A stretch of DNA of 64,000 nucleotides. It comes from Ruminococcaceae bacterium FB2012 (GTDB lineage Bacteria > Bacillota > Clostridia > Oscillospirales > Ruminococcaceae). The notes beneath the pieces are model-generated. The model searched no databases, was not told where the DNA came from, and worked only from the letters and a program-made list of their open reading frames with translations. The translations under genes and the position numbers were made by a program. Below, one piece after another: positions 42,611-51,535 of the stretch (its first letter is position 1; each line of letters opens with the position of its first letter). The DNA is taken from the NCBI GenBank assembly GCA_900104495.1, contig FMXS01000003.1, forward strand, positions 124,001 to 188,000, given 5' to 3'.

Positions 42611-44449
42611 TCAGCTGTGGATGACCTTGTAAAGCTCACGGGCGGTCTCGATGCTGACGCCCGCTGTTTTGGCAAGCTCCTCGGGAGTGGCCTCACGGAG
42701 CTTTTCACGGGTCTTGTATTCGGTCATCAGCTTCACGGCCTTTTTTCCGCCGATGCCCTTGACCTTGGTAAGCTCCAGCTGATAGGAGCTTTTCTGATGC
42801 TTCTTCGCCTGATAGGTTATCGCGTAGCGGTGGACCTCGTCCTGTATCTGTGTGACAAGATTGAAGGCGGCACGGCTCTTGGTGAGGCTGATCTCTCCGC
42901 CGCCGGTGGCTACGGCACGGGTGCGGTGCTTGGAGTCCTTTACCAGTCCGAAGATCGGCACATCTATCCCCATTGCCCGCACAAGAGGTGTTATCACGTT
43001 GACGTGCCCCTGTCCGCCGTCAAGGAGGATCAGGTCGGGGAGGGTGGAAAAGCCCTCGTCTGTCTTTTCAAAGTAGTTGCGGAATCTCCTTTGAAGCACC
43101 TCCGCCATGCAGGCGTAGTCGTTCTGATCGGCCACGGTCTTTATGGAGAACCGCTTGTAGAATTTCCGACAGGGACGTCCGTTTTCGTAGACAACCATTC
43201 CCGCCACCATGTCCGAGGAGGCTAAGTTGGAAATATCGTAGCACTCAATGAACCGGGGCGGCTTGGGAAGTCCCAGCGCTTTGGAAAGCTCTTCCAGAGC
43301 CACTATCTCCCTGCCCGTCCGTCCGACTTTCAGGGACAGATACTCCGAAGCGTTGCTTTTGGCAAGAGTCGTGAGCCTCAGCAGATGCCCCCTTCGGGGC
43401 GTGGAGATGTGTACCGCGTGCCCGCTTTTCTCCCGGAGCCATTTTTCCAGCAGTTCTGCGTTCTCGATCTCCTCGTCCAGCAGTATCTCCTTGGGGACGG
43501 CGTCCCGCACCGAATAGTAGCCGGTGATGAAGCTCTCCCGCATCTGTGACTGGTCCTCTTTCTCCCCGAGGAAGAAATCCGCTTTGTCGAACAGCCTTCC
43601 TCCGCGGTACATGATGACGCTGGCACAGGCGGTTTCGCTGTTCTGCGCTATTGCGATGATATCCGAATCCTTCATGGAGTCGTCGAAGATCTTCTGATCG
43701 TCGGCGGCCTTTTTAATTGCCGCGATACGGTCCCGGAGACGGGCGGCGGTCTCGAATTCCAGCGCCTCGGCGGCGGCGTTCATCTCCTCGGTGAGACGCT
43801 CCACCGACTGCTGTGAGCCTCCCATGATATAATCCACCGCCTGCCGTATGACGGCGTTGTATTCCTCCTCCGAGAACTGCCCGGTGCAGACGCCCATGCA
43901 CTTTTTGATATGGTGATTAAGGCAGGGGCGGGTCTTGCGGAAATCCTGGGGGAACTTCCGCTGACAGGTGGGAAGCTGAAATACACGGTTGGCCTCCGCC
44001 ACCGCCTGCTTCACCGCGAAGGAGCTGGTATAAGGCCCGATATACTGTGCGCCGTCGTCCTCTTTCTGAAGCACGGCCTGGAGCCTCGGGAAAGGCTCCC
44101 TGGTGACGCGGATGTAGCTGTAACCCTTGTCGTCCTTCAGCAGGATGTTGTATTTCGGGGTGTACTGCTTGATAAGGGAGCATTCCAGCACCAGCGCCTC
44201 AAACTCGCTGTCTGTAACGATAAAATCGTAGTCCTCCACATGGGAGACCATTTTCCACACCTTCGGCAGATGATCCTGCCAGGGCCGGAAATAGGAGCTT
44301 ACGCGGTTCCTGAGATTCTTGGCCTTGCCGATATAGATTATCTTCCCCGCCTTGTCCTTCATGATATAGCATCCGGGCGAGGTGGTGAGCTTTGAGGTCT
44401 TTTCCCGCAGAAAGGGAAGGCGCGGGTTGTCGGTCTCGGTTATTGTCAC
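42611..44449 (-). CDS. uvrC: Excinuclease ABC subunit C
   Basis: 612 residues with a GTG start supported by AAGGAG 7 bases upstream. The N-terminal GIY-YIG nuclease (GCYIMKDKAGKIIYIGKAKN) makes the 3' incision, followed by a UVR motif region (ERLTEEMNAAAEALEFETAA), the RNase-H-like endonuclease domain for the 5' incision (CYDISNL and LILLDGGQGHVNV) and C-terminal helix-hairpin-helix motifs (VKGIGGKKAVKLM). It performs dual incision in nucleotide excision repair with UvrAB, which are not here. Last gene of the ANTAR - membrane protein - dut - uvrC run; 18 bases after dut. Confidence 0.96.
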   Translation of the reverse strand: MTITETDNPRLPFLREKTSKLTTSPGCYIMKDKAGKIIYIGKAKNLRNRVSSYFRPWQDHLPKVWKMVSHVEDYDFIVTDSEFEALVLECSLIKQYTPKYNILLKDDKGYSYIRVTREPFPRLQAVLQKEDDGAQYIGPYTSSFAVKQAVAEANRVFQLPTCQRKFPQDFRKTRPCLNHHIKKCMGVCTGQFSEEEYNAVIRQAVDYIMGGSQQSVERLTEEMNAAAEALEFETAARLRDRIAAIKKAADDQKIFDDSMKDSDIIAIAQNSETACASVIMYRGGRLFDKADFFLGEKEDQSQMRESFITGYYSVRDAVPKEILLDEEIENAELLEKWLREKSGHAVHISTPRRGHLLRLTTLAKSNASEYLSLKVGRTGREIVALEELSKALGLPKPPRFIECYDISNLASSDMVAGMVVYENGRPCRKFYKRFSIKTVADQNDYACMAEVLQRRFRNYFEKTDEGFSTLPDLILLDGGQGHVNVITPLVRAMGIDVPIFGLVKDSKHRTRAVATGGGEISLTKSRAAFNLVTQIQDEVHRYAITYQAKKHQKSSYQLELTKVKGIGGKKAVKLMTEYKTREKLREATPEELAKTAGVSIETARELYKVIHS

Positions 44450-44467
44450 TATATTACTCCTTATGCC

Positions 44468-44911
44468 TTATACGTTTCCCGTTGAGCCGAAGCCTCCGGC
44501 GCCGCGAAGGGTGTCGGGAAGCTCGTCGGCAAGGACGGCCTCCGGCAGCAGAACGGGAGTCACCACAAGCTGAGCGATGCGCTCGCCGGGCTCGATGACT
44601 CTGTCCCCGGAGGAATGGTTGTGAAGGGCCACGATTATCTCCCCGCGGTAGTCGCTGTCCACGACGCCCACGCAGTTTGCGGGGGCAAGGCCCTTTTTCG
44701 TGGCCGTGGACGACCGCGCGTAGATCAGCAGCACGCAGTCGCCGCAGCCTTCTGCCGCCGCCGCGATACCCGTAGGCACCTTGACGGTCTCCCCTGCCCG
44801 TACCGTCAAAGGGGCTTCAAGGCAGGCCGAAAGATCGTATCCCGCGCTGCCTTCCGTTGCCCGGGACGGCAGTACCGCTCCTTCGCGGAGCTTCTTTATC
44901 AAAAGACGCAT
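44468..44911 (-). CDS. dut: dUTP diphosphatase
   Basis: 147 residues, homotrimeric dUTPase type. All five motifs are visible: GSAGYDLSA, ARSSTATKKG, GVVDSDYRGEI, GERIAQLV and the C-terminal RGAGGFGSTG. It hydrolyses dUTP to dUMP and pyrophosphate, keeping uracil out of DNA and feeding thymidylate synthesis. A GGAGG-type site lies before the ATG. Neighbouring uvrC and, 2.4 kb away, dCMP deaminase give a loose nucleotide/DNA-quality theme. Confidence 0.95.
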   Translation of the reverse strand: MRLLIKKLREGAVLPSRATEGSAGYDLSACLEAPLTVRAGETVKVPTGIAAAAEGCGDCVLLIYARSSTATKKGLAPANCVGVVDSDYRGEIIVALHNHSSGDRVIEPGERIAQLVVTPVLLPEAVLADELPDTLRGAGGFGSTGNV

Positions 44912-44941
44912 ATTATACCTCCGTTTATCTTTATTATCTGT

Positions 44942-45583
44942 TTACAGTTCGATAAGGTCGCAGATAAGTTTTCCTTTTTTTGTCAAGCAGTAAAGCACCG
45001 TACATTCCGAATCCGGCACGGGGATGCTCTTGTTGAAGGTCACGACGGCGTTCTGCAAGGTGCCGTTCTCGTCGGTGAAGCTCACAAGGCAGTCCGATTT
45101 GAAAGAGCTTCCCTTCCGGGACACTGTCAGCACCGTGGCTTTTACCGGCTTTCCGTAAACGGAGAGCAGCTTGTTCCCGCGGTGAACGCGGATGTTCTTC
45201 ACCAGTACGACGAGGCACACAACAAAGATCAGCAGCATAACCGACGCGAAAGCGACGATCAGTCCCGCAGGGGGCATACGGTAAAGCTGATAGGGGTCCT
45301 CCGGCAGGTAATAGCCCGTGAATTTATCCCCTACCGAAGGCGTTCCGTTGTAAATGGTGTCGGCAATATAGACGCTCCCGTATTCGTCGGTATACATCGC
45401 CTCGGTGTGATAGGATCTCCCGACCTTGTAGGCCGCCGTGACCTCTGCCTCCACGGCTGTGCCGCTGAATCTGTATCTGACCGTTTTGCGGGCGCCGATA
45501 AAGATACTCACCGGCAGCACGATAATCATGACAATGCTCACTATCACCGCGATCATCGACTTGTAGCCCTTGTTCTTTCCCAT
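44942..45583 (-). CDS. DUF3592-like membrane protein
   Basis: 213 residues. An N-terminal membrane segment (about 10-30), an extracellular beta-rich stretch (about 35-95) with TEAMYTDEYG and VGDKFTGYYLPEDP, a second membrane segment (about 103-128) and a similar soluble beta-rich tail. The pattern (variable strand, then GDKxxxYYxPxxP before a membrane helix) resembles DUF3592 proteins. Function unknown. It starts 3 bases after the ANTAR gene and ends 30 bases before dut, so it belongs to that operon. Confidence 0.65.
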   Translation of the reverse strand: MGKNKGYKSMIAVIVSIVMIIVLPVSIFIGARKTVRYRFSGTAVEAEVTAAYKVGRSYHTEAMYTDEYGSVYIADTIYNGTPSVGDKFTGYYLPEDPYQLYRMPPAGLIVAFASVMLLIFVVCLVVLVKNIRVHRGNKLLSVYGKPVKATVLTVSRKGSSFKSDCLVSFTDENGTLQNAVVTFNKSIPVPDSECTVLYCLTKKGKLICDLIEL

Positions 45584-45586
45584 AAG

Positions 45587-46165
45587 TCAGTTCCTCGCTT
45601 CCATATCGTACATCTTGATGACCCTCAGCGCCGCCTCGCTTATGGGGATGCGCAGGTCCATAGCCTGTTTTTCCAGATAGCGGTGAGCCTGCTGCTCGGT
45701 GAATTTCAGATAATGCATCAGCGCCAGCTTGGCGCGCCCGATGTTTTTCAGCTCCTCGGCGGTCCTGTCCGAAGAGGGAGCCGAAAGTCCCAGCAGGCGT
45801 TTTCTCAAACCGCTGACCAATCCGAGGGTATAGCCGAAGGCGGCCTTTCCCAAAGGCTGCTTGCGGACGGCGGCAGCGCCGGTAAATGCGGCCGCGGCGG
45901 AGTATTTTTCCAGTTCCTCGGGAGGCACCAGCAGGACGACTCCCGCGTCGGAGCATTCGCAGACGTAGCTTATCAGTTCGTCGGCGCTGCCGTCGGAGAG
46001 CGGGCAGTTGATAACGACCATATCAAAGCTGCGGGCCGAGAGCAGGCTTTTGGCCTCCTTCCCGCCGAGAGCGGCTGACTGCACCCAATCGGGATAAAGC
46101 TCATCTATCAGCGCCGAGATCGTCTGAGACGCCTTCCCGCCGGAAACTATAAGAACGCTGTCCAT
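45587..46165 (-). CDS. ANTAR-domain RNA-binding antiterminator with degenerate receiver
   Basis: 192 residues. The N-terminal ~115 residues have a receiver-like fold, but where the phosphorylated Asp is expected the sequence reads FDMVVINCP, with Asn. The C-terminal ANTAR domain (about 135-190) is clear: IGRAKLALMHYLKFTEQQAHRY and MDLRIPISEAALRVI. ANTAR proteins bind two-hairpin RNA motifs in leaders and prevent termination; lack of the Asp suggests control other than phosphorylation. Start at 46165 follows AGGTGGTGA by 7 bases; an upstream GTG overlaps that site. No ANTAR target hairpin pair was identified in this window. Confidence 0.82.
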   Translation of the reverse strand: MDSVLIVSGGKASQTISALIDELYPDWVQSAALGGKEAKSLLSARSFDMVVINCPLSDGSADELISYVCECSDAGVVLLVPPEELEKYSAAAAFTGAAAVRKQPLGKAAFGYTLGLVSGLRKRLLGLSAPSSDRTAEELKNIGRAKLALMHYLKFTEQQAHRYLEKQAMDLRIPISEAALRVIKMYDMEARN

Positions 46166-46244
46166 TGCTGATGTCACCACCTTTTTGAAAGTAATCAGAA
46201 GTATGCGGGGCAGAAGTAATGAATAATAATGGCGAGTTATGCTC

Positions 46245-46735
46245 CACGTTAGCGGTGCATCCGAAGGGGTTCGGGTGCGGCCGGAAAGCCCCCGAGAACG
46301 GTTTACGCCAACGGAGGGCTCCGCCGCAAATCAAATTTGCGGCCCGAACTATGTTTCCTGCGGCGGAATTGCGCCGTCCGCGCTAGGACCGACCGGAAAG
46401 CCCCCGAGAACGGTTTACGCCAACGGAGAGCTCCGCCGCAAATCAAATTTGCGGCCCGAACTATGTTTCCTGCGAGTGCAGGAGAACACTTTTTCCGGCG
46501 CTGCGTATGGTTTGTCCACGCCAAAAATGCGGTCGGACGGCTTTTGCGCCCTACTGTTATCGAGTGCAGCGCCGGGGTCGTCGCTTCGCGCCGAGTGGGA
46601 CTCTGTCCCGATTTTCCCGAGCTTGACGAGGGAAAATTGTCCCTGCTGGGGCGCTGCCCCCGTCCCCGCAAGGGCTCTGCCCTTGACCCGCCAGGGCTAC
46701 CGCGCCCTGGACTGCGGAATGCGCTTCGCGTTTGG
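46245..46735 (+). repeat. GC-rich structured dispersed repeat, copy 2
   Basis: It fills most of the gap 46166-46949. It begins GGTGCATCCGAAGGGGTTCGG and ends CGGAATGCGCTTCGCGTTTGG. Conserved core stem: CCGGCGCTGC (46495-46504) / GCAGCGCCGG (46566-46575). Further local palindromes include AAGGGCTCTGCCCTT and GGGGCGCTGCCCC. It contains an 82-bp direct duplication (46281-46362 and 46393-46474, one mismatch). No credible gene: the open frames overlap one another, differ between copies and lack ribosome sites. Confidence 0.8.
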
Positions 46736-46885
46736 ATCCCTGCTTTGTGCGTTATCCCTGCAAACCGTACTTCGCTATATCATTATTATACTCTTTTTCC
46801 CCCCGTTTGTAAAGGGCATTCGCAAAACCGGCTCTGTTTGGCTGAAACGCCAAAAACAAAGACAATATTTTGTGCAATATATCAA

Positions 46886-46914
46886 TTGTTATTAAAATAT
46901 TAATAATGTATAAT
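46886..46914 (+). promoter_or_regulatory. Promoter of the diguanylate cyclase gene
   Basis: TTGTTA (46886-46891), 17-bp spacer, TATAAT (46909-46914). Confidence 0.75.
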
Positions 46915-46949
46915 TAAAAAGGATTACTATGCGTGAAAGGAGACGGAAT

Positions 46950-48062
46950 ATGGGCGGACAGTTTGCATTGATAGGCGCATTCTTCGCAAGGCTGCCGAAA
47001 CATAAGGTGATGCTCACCATAGATTTTGCCTTCCTTGCCTGCCACGTTTTCTATCTGATATTCTTCCTCATTCACGGCATCACCGAGATGTTTATCTTCA
47101 ATATCGTAAGCGTGCTGGTCTATGCGATGCTGGGCTGGCTGATAAACAAAAGACCCGAGAATTTCAGGCTCTATGCCTGCATCGCTATGCTCGAAGTCTC
47201 GCTCCACGCCGGAGCGGCTACCCTGTTTATGGGCTGGGACGCCGGCTTCTCCATGTTCATTATCTGCTGCGCCCCCTTCCCATTCTTCCTGAGATTTGAA
47301 TTCTGGTATGTCCCGCCGCTGCTGGATGTACTGTTCGGCGCCGAGTTCATAGCGCTGAAAATATACACCTCCCGTCCCGGAGGAGTGATCTACACCCACG
47401 TCGGGGATTCCGCCGTGACAAAGATGTTCGTTTTCAATACGGTGATGTGCTTTATTATGATCGTCGCATTCTCGTCGATACACAAGTTCATGCAGCAGAA
47501 CGAGGAGCAGATGATTCGAGACAAGAATGAAGAACTGAGTATGCTCATAAAGATCGACCCGCTGTCAAAGCTGTTCAACCGCCGCGCTATGGTGGAATTT
47601 CTCAAACAGCTGGACAGGATCTGCCGCTACCGTCACGAGACCTACGTCATCGGCATGGGGGACCTGGATTTCTTCAAGCACGTTAACGATACCTACGGCC
47701 ACGCCTCCGGAGATATGGTAATTACGACAGTCTCGAAGATCATGACCGAGACGGTCCCCTCCGAGGGTTATGTCTGCCGCTGGGGCGGTGAGGAACTGCT
47801 TTTTGCAATACCCAACGCCGATTCGGAAAAGGGCAGGATCATCGCCGAGAAGATACGTCACCAGCTGAACAGATACATCTTCCGCACCGAAGAGGGCGTG
47901 GAGTTTTCTGTGACGATCACCCTCGGCATCACCGAATGCAACGGAATGACCTCTTACGAGCGGGGTGTCAGCATCGCCGACCAGTACCTCTACTACGGCA
48001 AAGAGCAGGGCAGGAACCGGGTGGTCACCAAGGAGAATTTCCCCCCGGAGCTGCTGAAATAA
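46950..48062 (+). CDS. Membrane-bound diguanylate cyclase (GGDEF)
   Basis: 370 residues. About six hydrophobic segments occupy residues 20-185, then a short coiled coil (MQQNEEQMIRDKNEELS) leads into a GGDEF domain (about 205-360). The active-site loop is GGEEL (in RWGGEELLFA), and the metal/substrate residues DLDFFKHVNDTYGH are intact, so it should make c-di-GMP from two GTP. The inhibitory RxxD site five residues before GGEEL is absent. Start at 46950 follows AAAGGAGA; an ATG at 46929 lies before that site. No c-di-GMP receptor is nearby. The N-terminal membrane part is probably a sensor. Confidence 0.92.
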   Translation: MGGQFALIGAFFARLPKHKVMLTIDFAFLACHVFYLIFFLIHGITEMFIFNIVSVLVYAMLGWLINKRPENFRLYACIAMLEVSLHAGAATLFMGWDAGFSMFIICCAPFPFFLRFEFWYVPPLLDVLFGAEFIALKIYTSRPGGVIYTHVGDSAVTKMFVFNTVMCFIMIVAFSSIHKFMQQNEEQMIRDKNEELSMLIKIDPLSKLFNRRAMVEFLKQLDRICRYRHETYVIGMGDLDFFKHVNDTYGHASGDMVITTVSKIMTETVPSEGYVCRWGGEELLFAIPNADSEKGRIIAEKIRHQLNRYIFRTEEGVEFSVTITLGITECNGMTSYERGVSIADQYLYYGKEQGRNRVVTKENFPPELLK

Positions 48063-48069
48063 TAAGATC

Positions 48070-48103
48070 ATATCCCTTCGCTCACGCGCGGGGATATATT
48101 TTT
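48070..48103 (+). terminator. Terminator after the diguanylate cyclase gene
   Basis: ATATCCC (48070-48076) pairs with GGGATAT (48091-48097), followed by ATTTTTC. Confidence 0.65.
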
Positions 48104-48117
48104 CGGAGAGGGTCACT

Positions 48118-48759
48118 ATGAACACAAACAAGATAAACTACCAGCTGCTTCTTGACAGGGAGATAGAGCAGCTCTCCTCCGAGGGACGTGTCCCGACGCT
48201 GCTGCTTCACAGCTGCTGCGCGCCTTGCTCGTCCTATACGCTGGAATATCTCTCAAAGCATTTCGAGATCACGGTCTTTTACTACAATCCCAACATCTAC
48301 CCCGAAGAGGAGTACGAGCGGCGGGTGGCCGAGCAGACAAGATTCATCTCGGAGCTTCCGGCGGAGCATCCCATAAGCCTCAGAGTCGGAGAATACGATC
48401 CCCGGGAGTTTTACGACGCCGTCAAGGGCCTTGAACACATCCCCGAGGGCGGAGAGCGGTGCTTTGCCTGCTACCGCCTGCGCCTTGAACGCACCGCGAA
48501 GCTCGCCCGTGAGCTGGGCTTTGAATACTTCACCACCACCCTTTCCATATCCCCCTACAAAAACGCCCCGAAGCTCAACGAGATCGCCTCGGAGCTGGGG
48601 GGGATATACAGCGTCAAGCCCCTGCCCTCGGATTTCAAAAAGCGGGAAGGCTACAAACGCTCGGTGGAGCTTTCCAAGCAGTACGGCCTATACCGGCAGG
48701 ATTACTGCGGATGCGTTTTCTCCCAGCAGGAACGGCAGAAAGCGACCGACAACGGATAA
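48118..48759 (+). CDS. queH: Epoxyqueuosine reductase QueH
   Basis: 213 residues, DUF208 family. The N-terminal LLHSCCAPCSSYTLEYL holds the paired Cys, and the other cluster/active Cys are in ERCFACYRLRL and DYCGCVFSQ; FYYNPNIYPEEEYERR is a family hallmark. QueH is a non-cobalamin Fe-S enzyme that reduces epoxyqueuosine to queuosine in the tRNA anticodon, replacing QueG. CGGAGAGGG lies 6 bases before the start. A QueT-type precursor transporter is encoded at 54255, in line with queuosine made partly by salvage. Confidence 0.92.
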   Translation: MNTNKINYQLLLDREIEQLSSEGRVPTLLLHSCCAPCSSYTLEYLSKHFEITVFYYNPNIYPEEEYERRVAEQTRFISELPAEHPISLRVGEYDPREFYDAVKGLEHIPEGGERCFACYRLRLERTAKLARELGFEYFTTTLSISPYKNAPKLNEIASELGGIYSVKPLPSDFKKREGYKRSVELSKQYGLYRQDYCGCVFSQQERQKATDNG

Positions 48760-48786
48760 AAAAAGGTGCAGATCTGCACCTTTTTT
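48759..48786. terminator. Bidirectional terminator (perfect palindrome)
   Basis: AAAAAAGGTGCAGATCTGCACCTTTTTT type palindrome, centred at 48772/48773, between convergent queH and the MutS-like gene. Arms GGTGCA / TGCACC (48765-48770 and 48775-48780). Confidence 0.85.
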
Positions 48787-50473
48787 ATTTTTCCAGTCTT
48801 TTCGCTATTTCCTCGTAGCTTATGCCGAATTCGTCAAGTATCGTGCGGGCGTGGCCGGTGTAGGTGGGCATACCCTTGACCACCTTGTATTTCCGCTGGC
48901 CGGTGGCCTCGTCGGTGAGGACGATCAGACTTTCCGTCTTTGAGCGGGCGCCGCTTGCGTTGAGTTCGGGTATCCTGTCCGCAAGCTCGGGAAGGTGGGT
49001 GGCGAATATCCCCCGAACGCCTATCTTCGTGAATATCCTTACCATTTCATAGGCAATCTCCACGCACTCTCTCGGGGTGGTGGACTGTATCGACTCGTTC
49101 ATAAACAGCAGGCTCCTGTCGGTGACGGTCTCGCTTATGGTCTTGAACTGCTTGATCTCGGTGGTGAACCGTGAAGCGTTGATGCCCGTCTGCTCCTCCT
49201 TCGGGAAATGGGTGTAGATATAGTCCGCGGGGCGGAGCCGACAGCTCACGGCGGGAACGTAAAGCCCGGCCTGAGCCATTGCAAAGCATATCCCCACCGC
49301 CCGGACGAAGGTGGTCTTGCCGCCGTTGTTGGCTCCTGTGAGGATGTAGAAATCCGCATCCTCGCCGAAGGAGATGTCGTTGAGCACAACGGGCTTTTTG
49401 TCCTTCTCCTTGGCGCGCATATTGTAGGTGCGGGCCTCACGGAAATAAATGGGGTCGAAAAGCCCCTCGATGACCGTTTCCTTCTCGGTGATGACCGGGC
49501 GGCACATCTTCATGCCCGAGGCCTCGCAGAGGTTTATCATCTCGATAGCTCCGAGATAGAAGTCCAGCTGATAGCTTATGGAATACATATCCTTCAAGGT
49601 GATCTTCTGATACTCCTCAAGGACGTCGCAGAGCTTTTCCACATAGCCCTCGGTGATCGCTCCCAGTTCGTCAAAGAGGGCCTTGTCGGCGGCATTGAGG
49701 TTGGGCTCTCCGTCGGTATTGAGGCCGGTATACTTATTGCGGACGCTTTTCATCACCTTCCCCGACTGGAAATTCGCCCCGTGGTAGATCATTCTGTCCA
49801 GCAGGGAGGGCTTGAGGATATAGGGCTCCTTTGAGATCTCCAATATCCCCGCCGAAACGGGCACAAGGGTCTCGTCCAGATTGATAGCCACGGTCACGCT
49901 CCGGACGCGGTCCTTTATCATTGCCCTAAGCTCGGCGGTCTGTTTTTTCAGCTCCGCGTAATGGGGGTCACGGAGCTGTTCCTCGAAATACTCGAACATC
50001 CCGATAACGCCCTTGGAACGCAGTTTCTCCCGGTTCCCGGCATAAAAGTCATGGAGTATCTCCATACAGTTGACATAAGCCTCGTAGGCCTCCAGCGCCT
50101 CGGCAAGCATGGAGAAGGAATCGGGATTGGAGAGTTTATAGATATTCTTGCGGTCGTTTTCCAGCATAATATCCACGGTCTTTTTTACGGTGGAGGACAG
50201 CTTCGGCACCCGCATGAAATCCTCCAGCACGTCCAGGCGGTACTCGATGACCTCCTTATCGCAGGAGAACTCGCTGAGTAGGTCAAGGGTGCGTTTGGCG
50301 TAGTAATTTGAGATCTGCGCGGCAACCTGTTCCAATCCTAAATTGGCGGAGAAATCCCGGGGCCAGTCCCGGCGGGCGGCGTTACGGGCGCGGGCCTCCT
50401 CACGCTTCTGCTTTGAGGGATAGTAAAGGTCCACCAGCGGGTCCTTCAAAAGCTCCTGATGATCGTTTTTCAT
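48785..50473 (-). CDS. MutS-family ATPase lacking the mismatch-recognition domain
   Basis: 562 residues, much shorter than MutS (~860) or MutS2 (~790). The first 330 residues are helical (lever/core-like, including YAKRTLDLLSEFSCDKEVIEYR); the ATPase domain has Walker A GANNGGKTTF (about 393-402) and, at Walker B, SLLFMNESIQSTTP, with Asn where MutS has Asp. No mismatch-binding domain I (Phe-x-Glu) and no C-terminal Smr nuclease are present. Such short MutS homologues in Clostridia are of unknown role, perhaps recombination or branched-DNA handling. TAGGAGGT precedes the ATG; an upstream membrane-protein gene is 11 bases away. Confidence 0.85.
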   Translation of the reverse strand: MKNDHQELLKDPLVDLYYPSKQKREEARARNAARRDWPRDFSANLGLEQVAAQISNYYAKRTLDLLSEFSCDKEVIEYRLDVLEDFMRVPKLSSTVKKTVDIMLENDRKNIYKLSNPDSFSMLAEALEAYEAYVNCMEILHDFYAGNREKLRSKGVIGMFEYFEEQLRDPHYAELKKQTAELRAMIKDRVRSVTVAINLDETLVPVSAGILEISKEPYILKPSLLDRMIYHGANFQSGKVMKSVRNKYTGLNTDGEPNLNAADKALFDELGAITEGYVEKLCDVLEEYQKITLKDMYSISYQLDFYLGAIEMINLCEASGMKMCRPVITEKETVIEGLFDPIYFREARTYNMRAKEKDKKPVVLNDISFGEDADFYILTGANNGGKTTFVRAVGICFAMAQAGLYVPAVSCRLRPADYIYTHFPKEEQTGINASRFTTEIKQFKTISETVTDRSLLFMNESIQSTTPRECVEIAYEMVRIFTKIGVRGIFATHLPELADRIPELNASGARSKTESLIVLTDEATGQRKYKVVKGMPTYTGHARTILDEFGISYEEIAKRLEK

Positions 50474-50484
50474 GGGTGTACCTC

Positions 50485-51054
50485 CTAAGCGTAGGCAGTA
50501 TGGACGTTCTTATGATAAGTTCTGACAAGTCCTCTTGCGAGGAAGAGATAGGCGGCAGCCTTCACGATGACCAGCACTACGGTGATGATGACGGCAGCCG
50601 TATCGCAGGTGTTTATCCTGCGGGCGAGGGTATCAAGGCACTGTTCCAGATAAGCGGGCTCGGAGGAATGCATGAGCCGTATGCGTCTTTCCTCCTCCTT
50701 GATGAGCAGTTCCGTCACAGAGCGGTAACGTGTATAGAGCAGGACGGTATTTGCCGCTGCTCCTGCCGCCAGCAGCAGCACGAAGTTTCTAAAGAAGGCA
50801 TACTCCGTCACGCCCTCGAGGATAAGATAGTGTCTCCTCAGCCGTTTTACCAGCAGCCGTGAGAAAACTTCGATCAGCAGCCGTCCGGCGGCGGCAAAGG
50901 CAGCCGGCACCAATATCATCGCCGGCACCGGTGACGGATCTTCGATATTGAAGTCAATGCTCCGGAAGAGGCTCACCAGCAGTATATCCGAGACAGTAAG
51001 CACCGTCACTGCCCAGGCCAGCGTGAATATCCGGAAGTGGTGTTTGAATTTCAT
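50485..51054 (-). CDS. Membrane protein of unknown function
   Basis: 189 residues, no family recognised. Four hydrophobic segments: about 11-32, 43-62, 84-103 and 151-175, with a short charged loop (YRSVTELLIKEEERRIRLM) before the last. AAAGGAC lies 7 bases before the ATG. It is followed after 11 bases by the MutS-like gene and probably shares its transcript. No catalytic residues stand out. Confidence 0.65.
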   Translation of the reverse strand: MKFKHHFRIFTLAWAVTVLTVSDILLVSLFRSIDFNIEDPSPVPAMILVPAAFAAAGRLLIEVFSRLLVKRLRRHYLILEGVTEYAFFRNFVLLLAAGAAANTVLLYTRYRSVTELLIKEEERRIRLMHSSEPAYLEQCLDTLARRINTCDTAAVIITVVLVIVKAAAYLFLARGLVRTYHKNVHTAYA

Positions 51055-51081
51055 TTGTTTTGTCCTTTGGTCGTGTTACTG

Positions 51082-51140
51082 TTGCTCGTCGGTATGGCTC
51101 TTCATTTTGCTCGTTGGTGTGGCTTTTACTTTGCTCGTTA
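51082..51140 (+). repeat. Short imperfect tandem repeat
   Basis: Two units of 25 and 24 bases (51082-51106, 51107-51130), each beginning TTGCTCGT(C/T)GGTRTGGCT, plus a partial third unit starting TTGCTCGTTATGG. It lies just before repeat copy 3. Confidence 0.6.
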
Positions 51141-51141
51141 T

Positions 51142-51535
51142 GGGACGGAAAGACGCTCGGTCGAAAATTCACGCAAGCGTGAATTTGCTCCCTCGCTGTT
51201 TCCTGCGAGTGCGGGAGGACAACGTTGCCGGCGCTGCGTATGGTTTGTCCACGCCAAATAGTGCGGTCGGACGGCTTTCGTGCTCTACTTATTTCGAGTG
51301 CAGCGCCGGGGTCGTCGCTTACGCGCCGAACGAGGCTCTGCCTCCGATTTTTCCGAGCTTGCGAGGATAAATTGTCTTCGCAAGGGCTCTGCCCTTGACC
51401 CGCTGGGGCGCTGCCCCGATTTTTCCGAGCTTGCGAGGAAAAATTGTCCTCGCCAAAGGCTGACCGCGCCCGCTTTATTTTGAGCTTGCGAAAAATAAAG
51501 TTGGGATGGGCGGAATGCGCTTCGCGTTTGGTTTA
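51142..51535 (+). repeat. GC-rich structured dispersed repeat, copy 3
   Basis: It begins GGGACGGAAAGACGCTC, shared with copy 1, and ends CGGAATGCGCTTCGCGTTTGG, shared with copy 2. Core stem: CCGGCGCTGC (51228-51237) / GCAGCGCCGG (51300-51309). A partial remnant (TGTTTCCTGC...GCGGCGGAATTGCGCCG, 51570-51613) lies just beyond, inside the 3' end of the EamA gene. The block fills the gap 51055-51532; no credible gene in it. Confidence 0.8.

Noticed and set aside
46239..46903. Overlapping open frames of 188-218 residues in repeat copy 2
   Set aside because: Several frames are open at once in GC-rich palindromic DNA; none is shared with copies 1 and 3.
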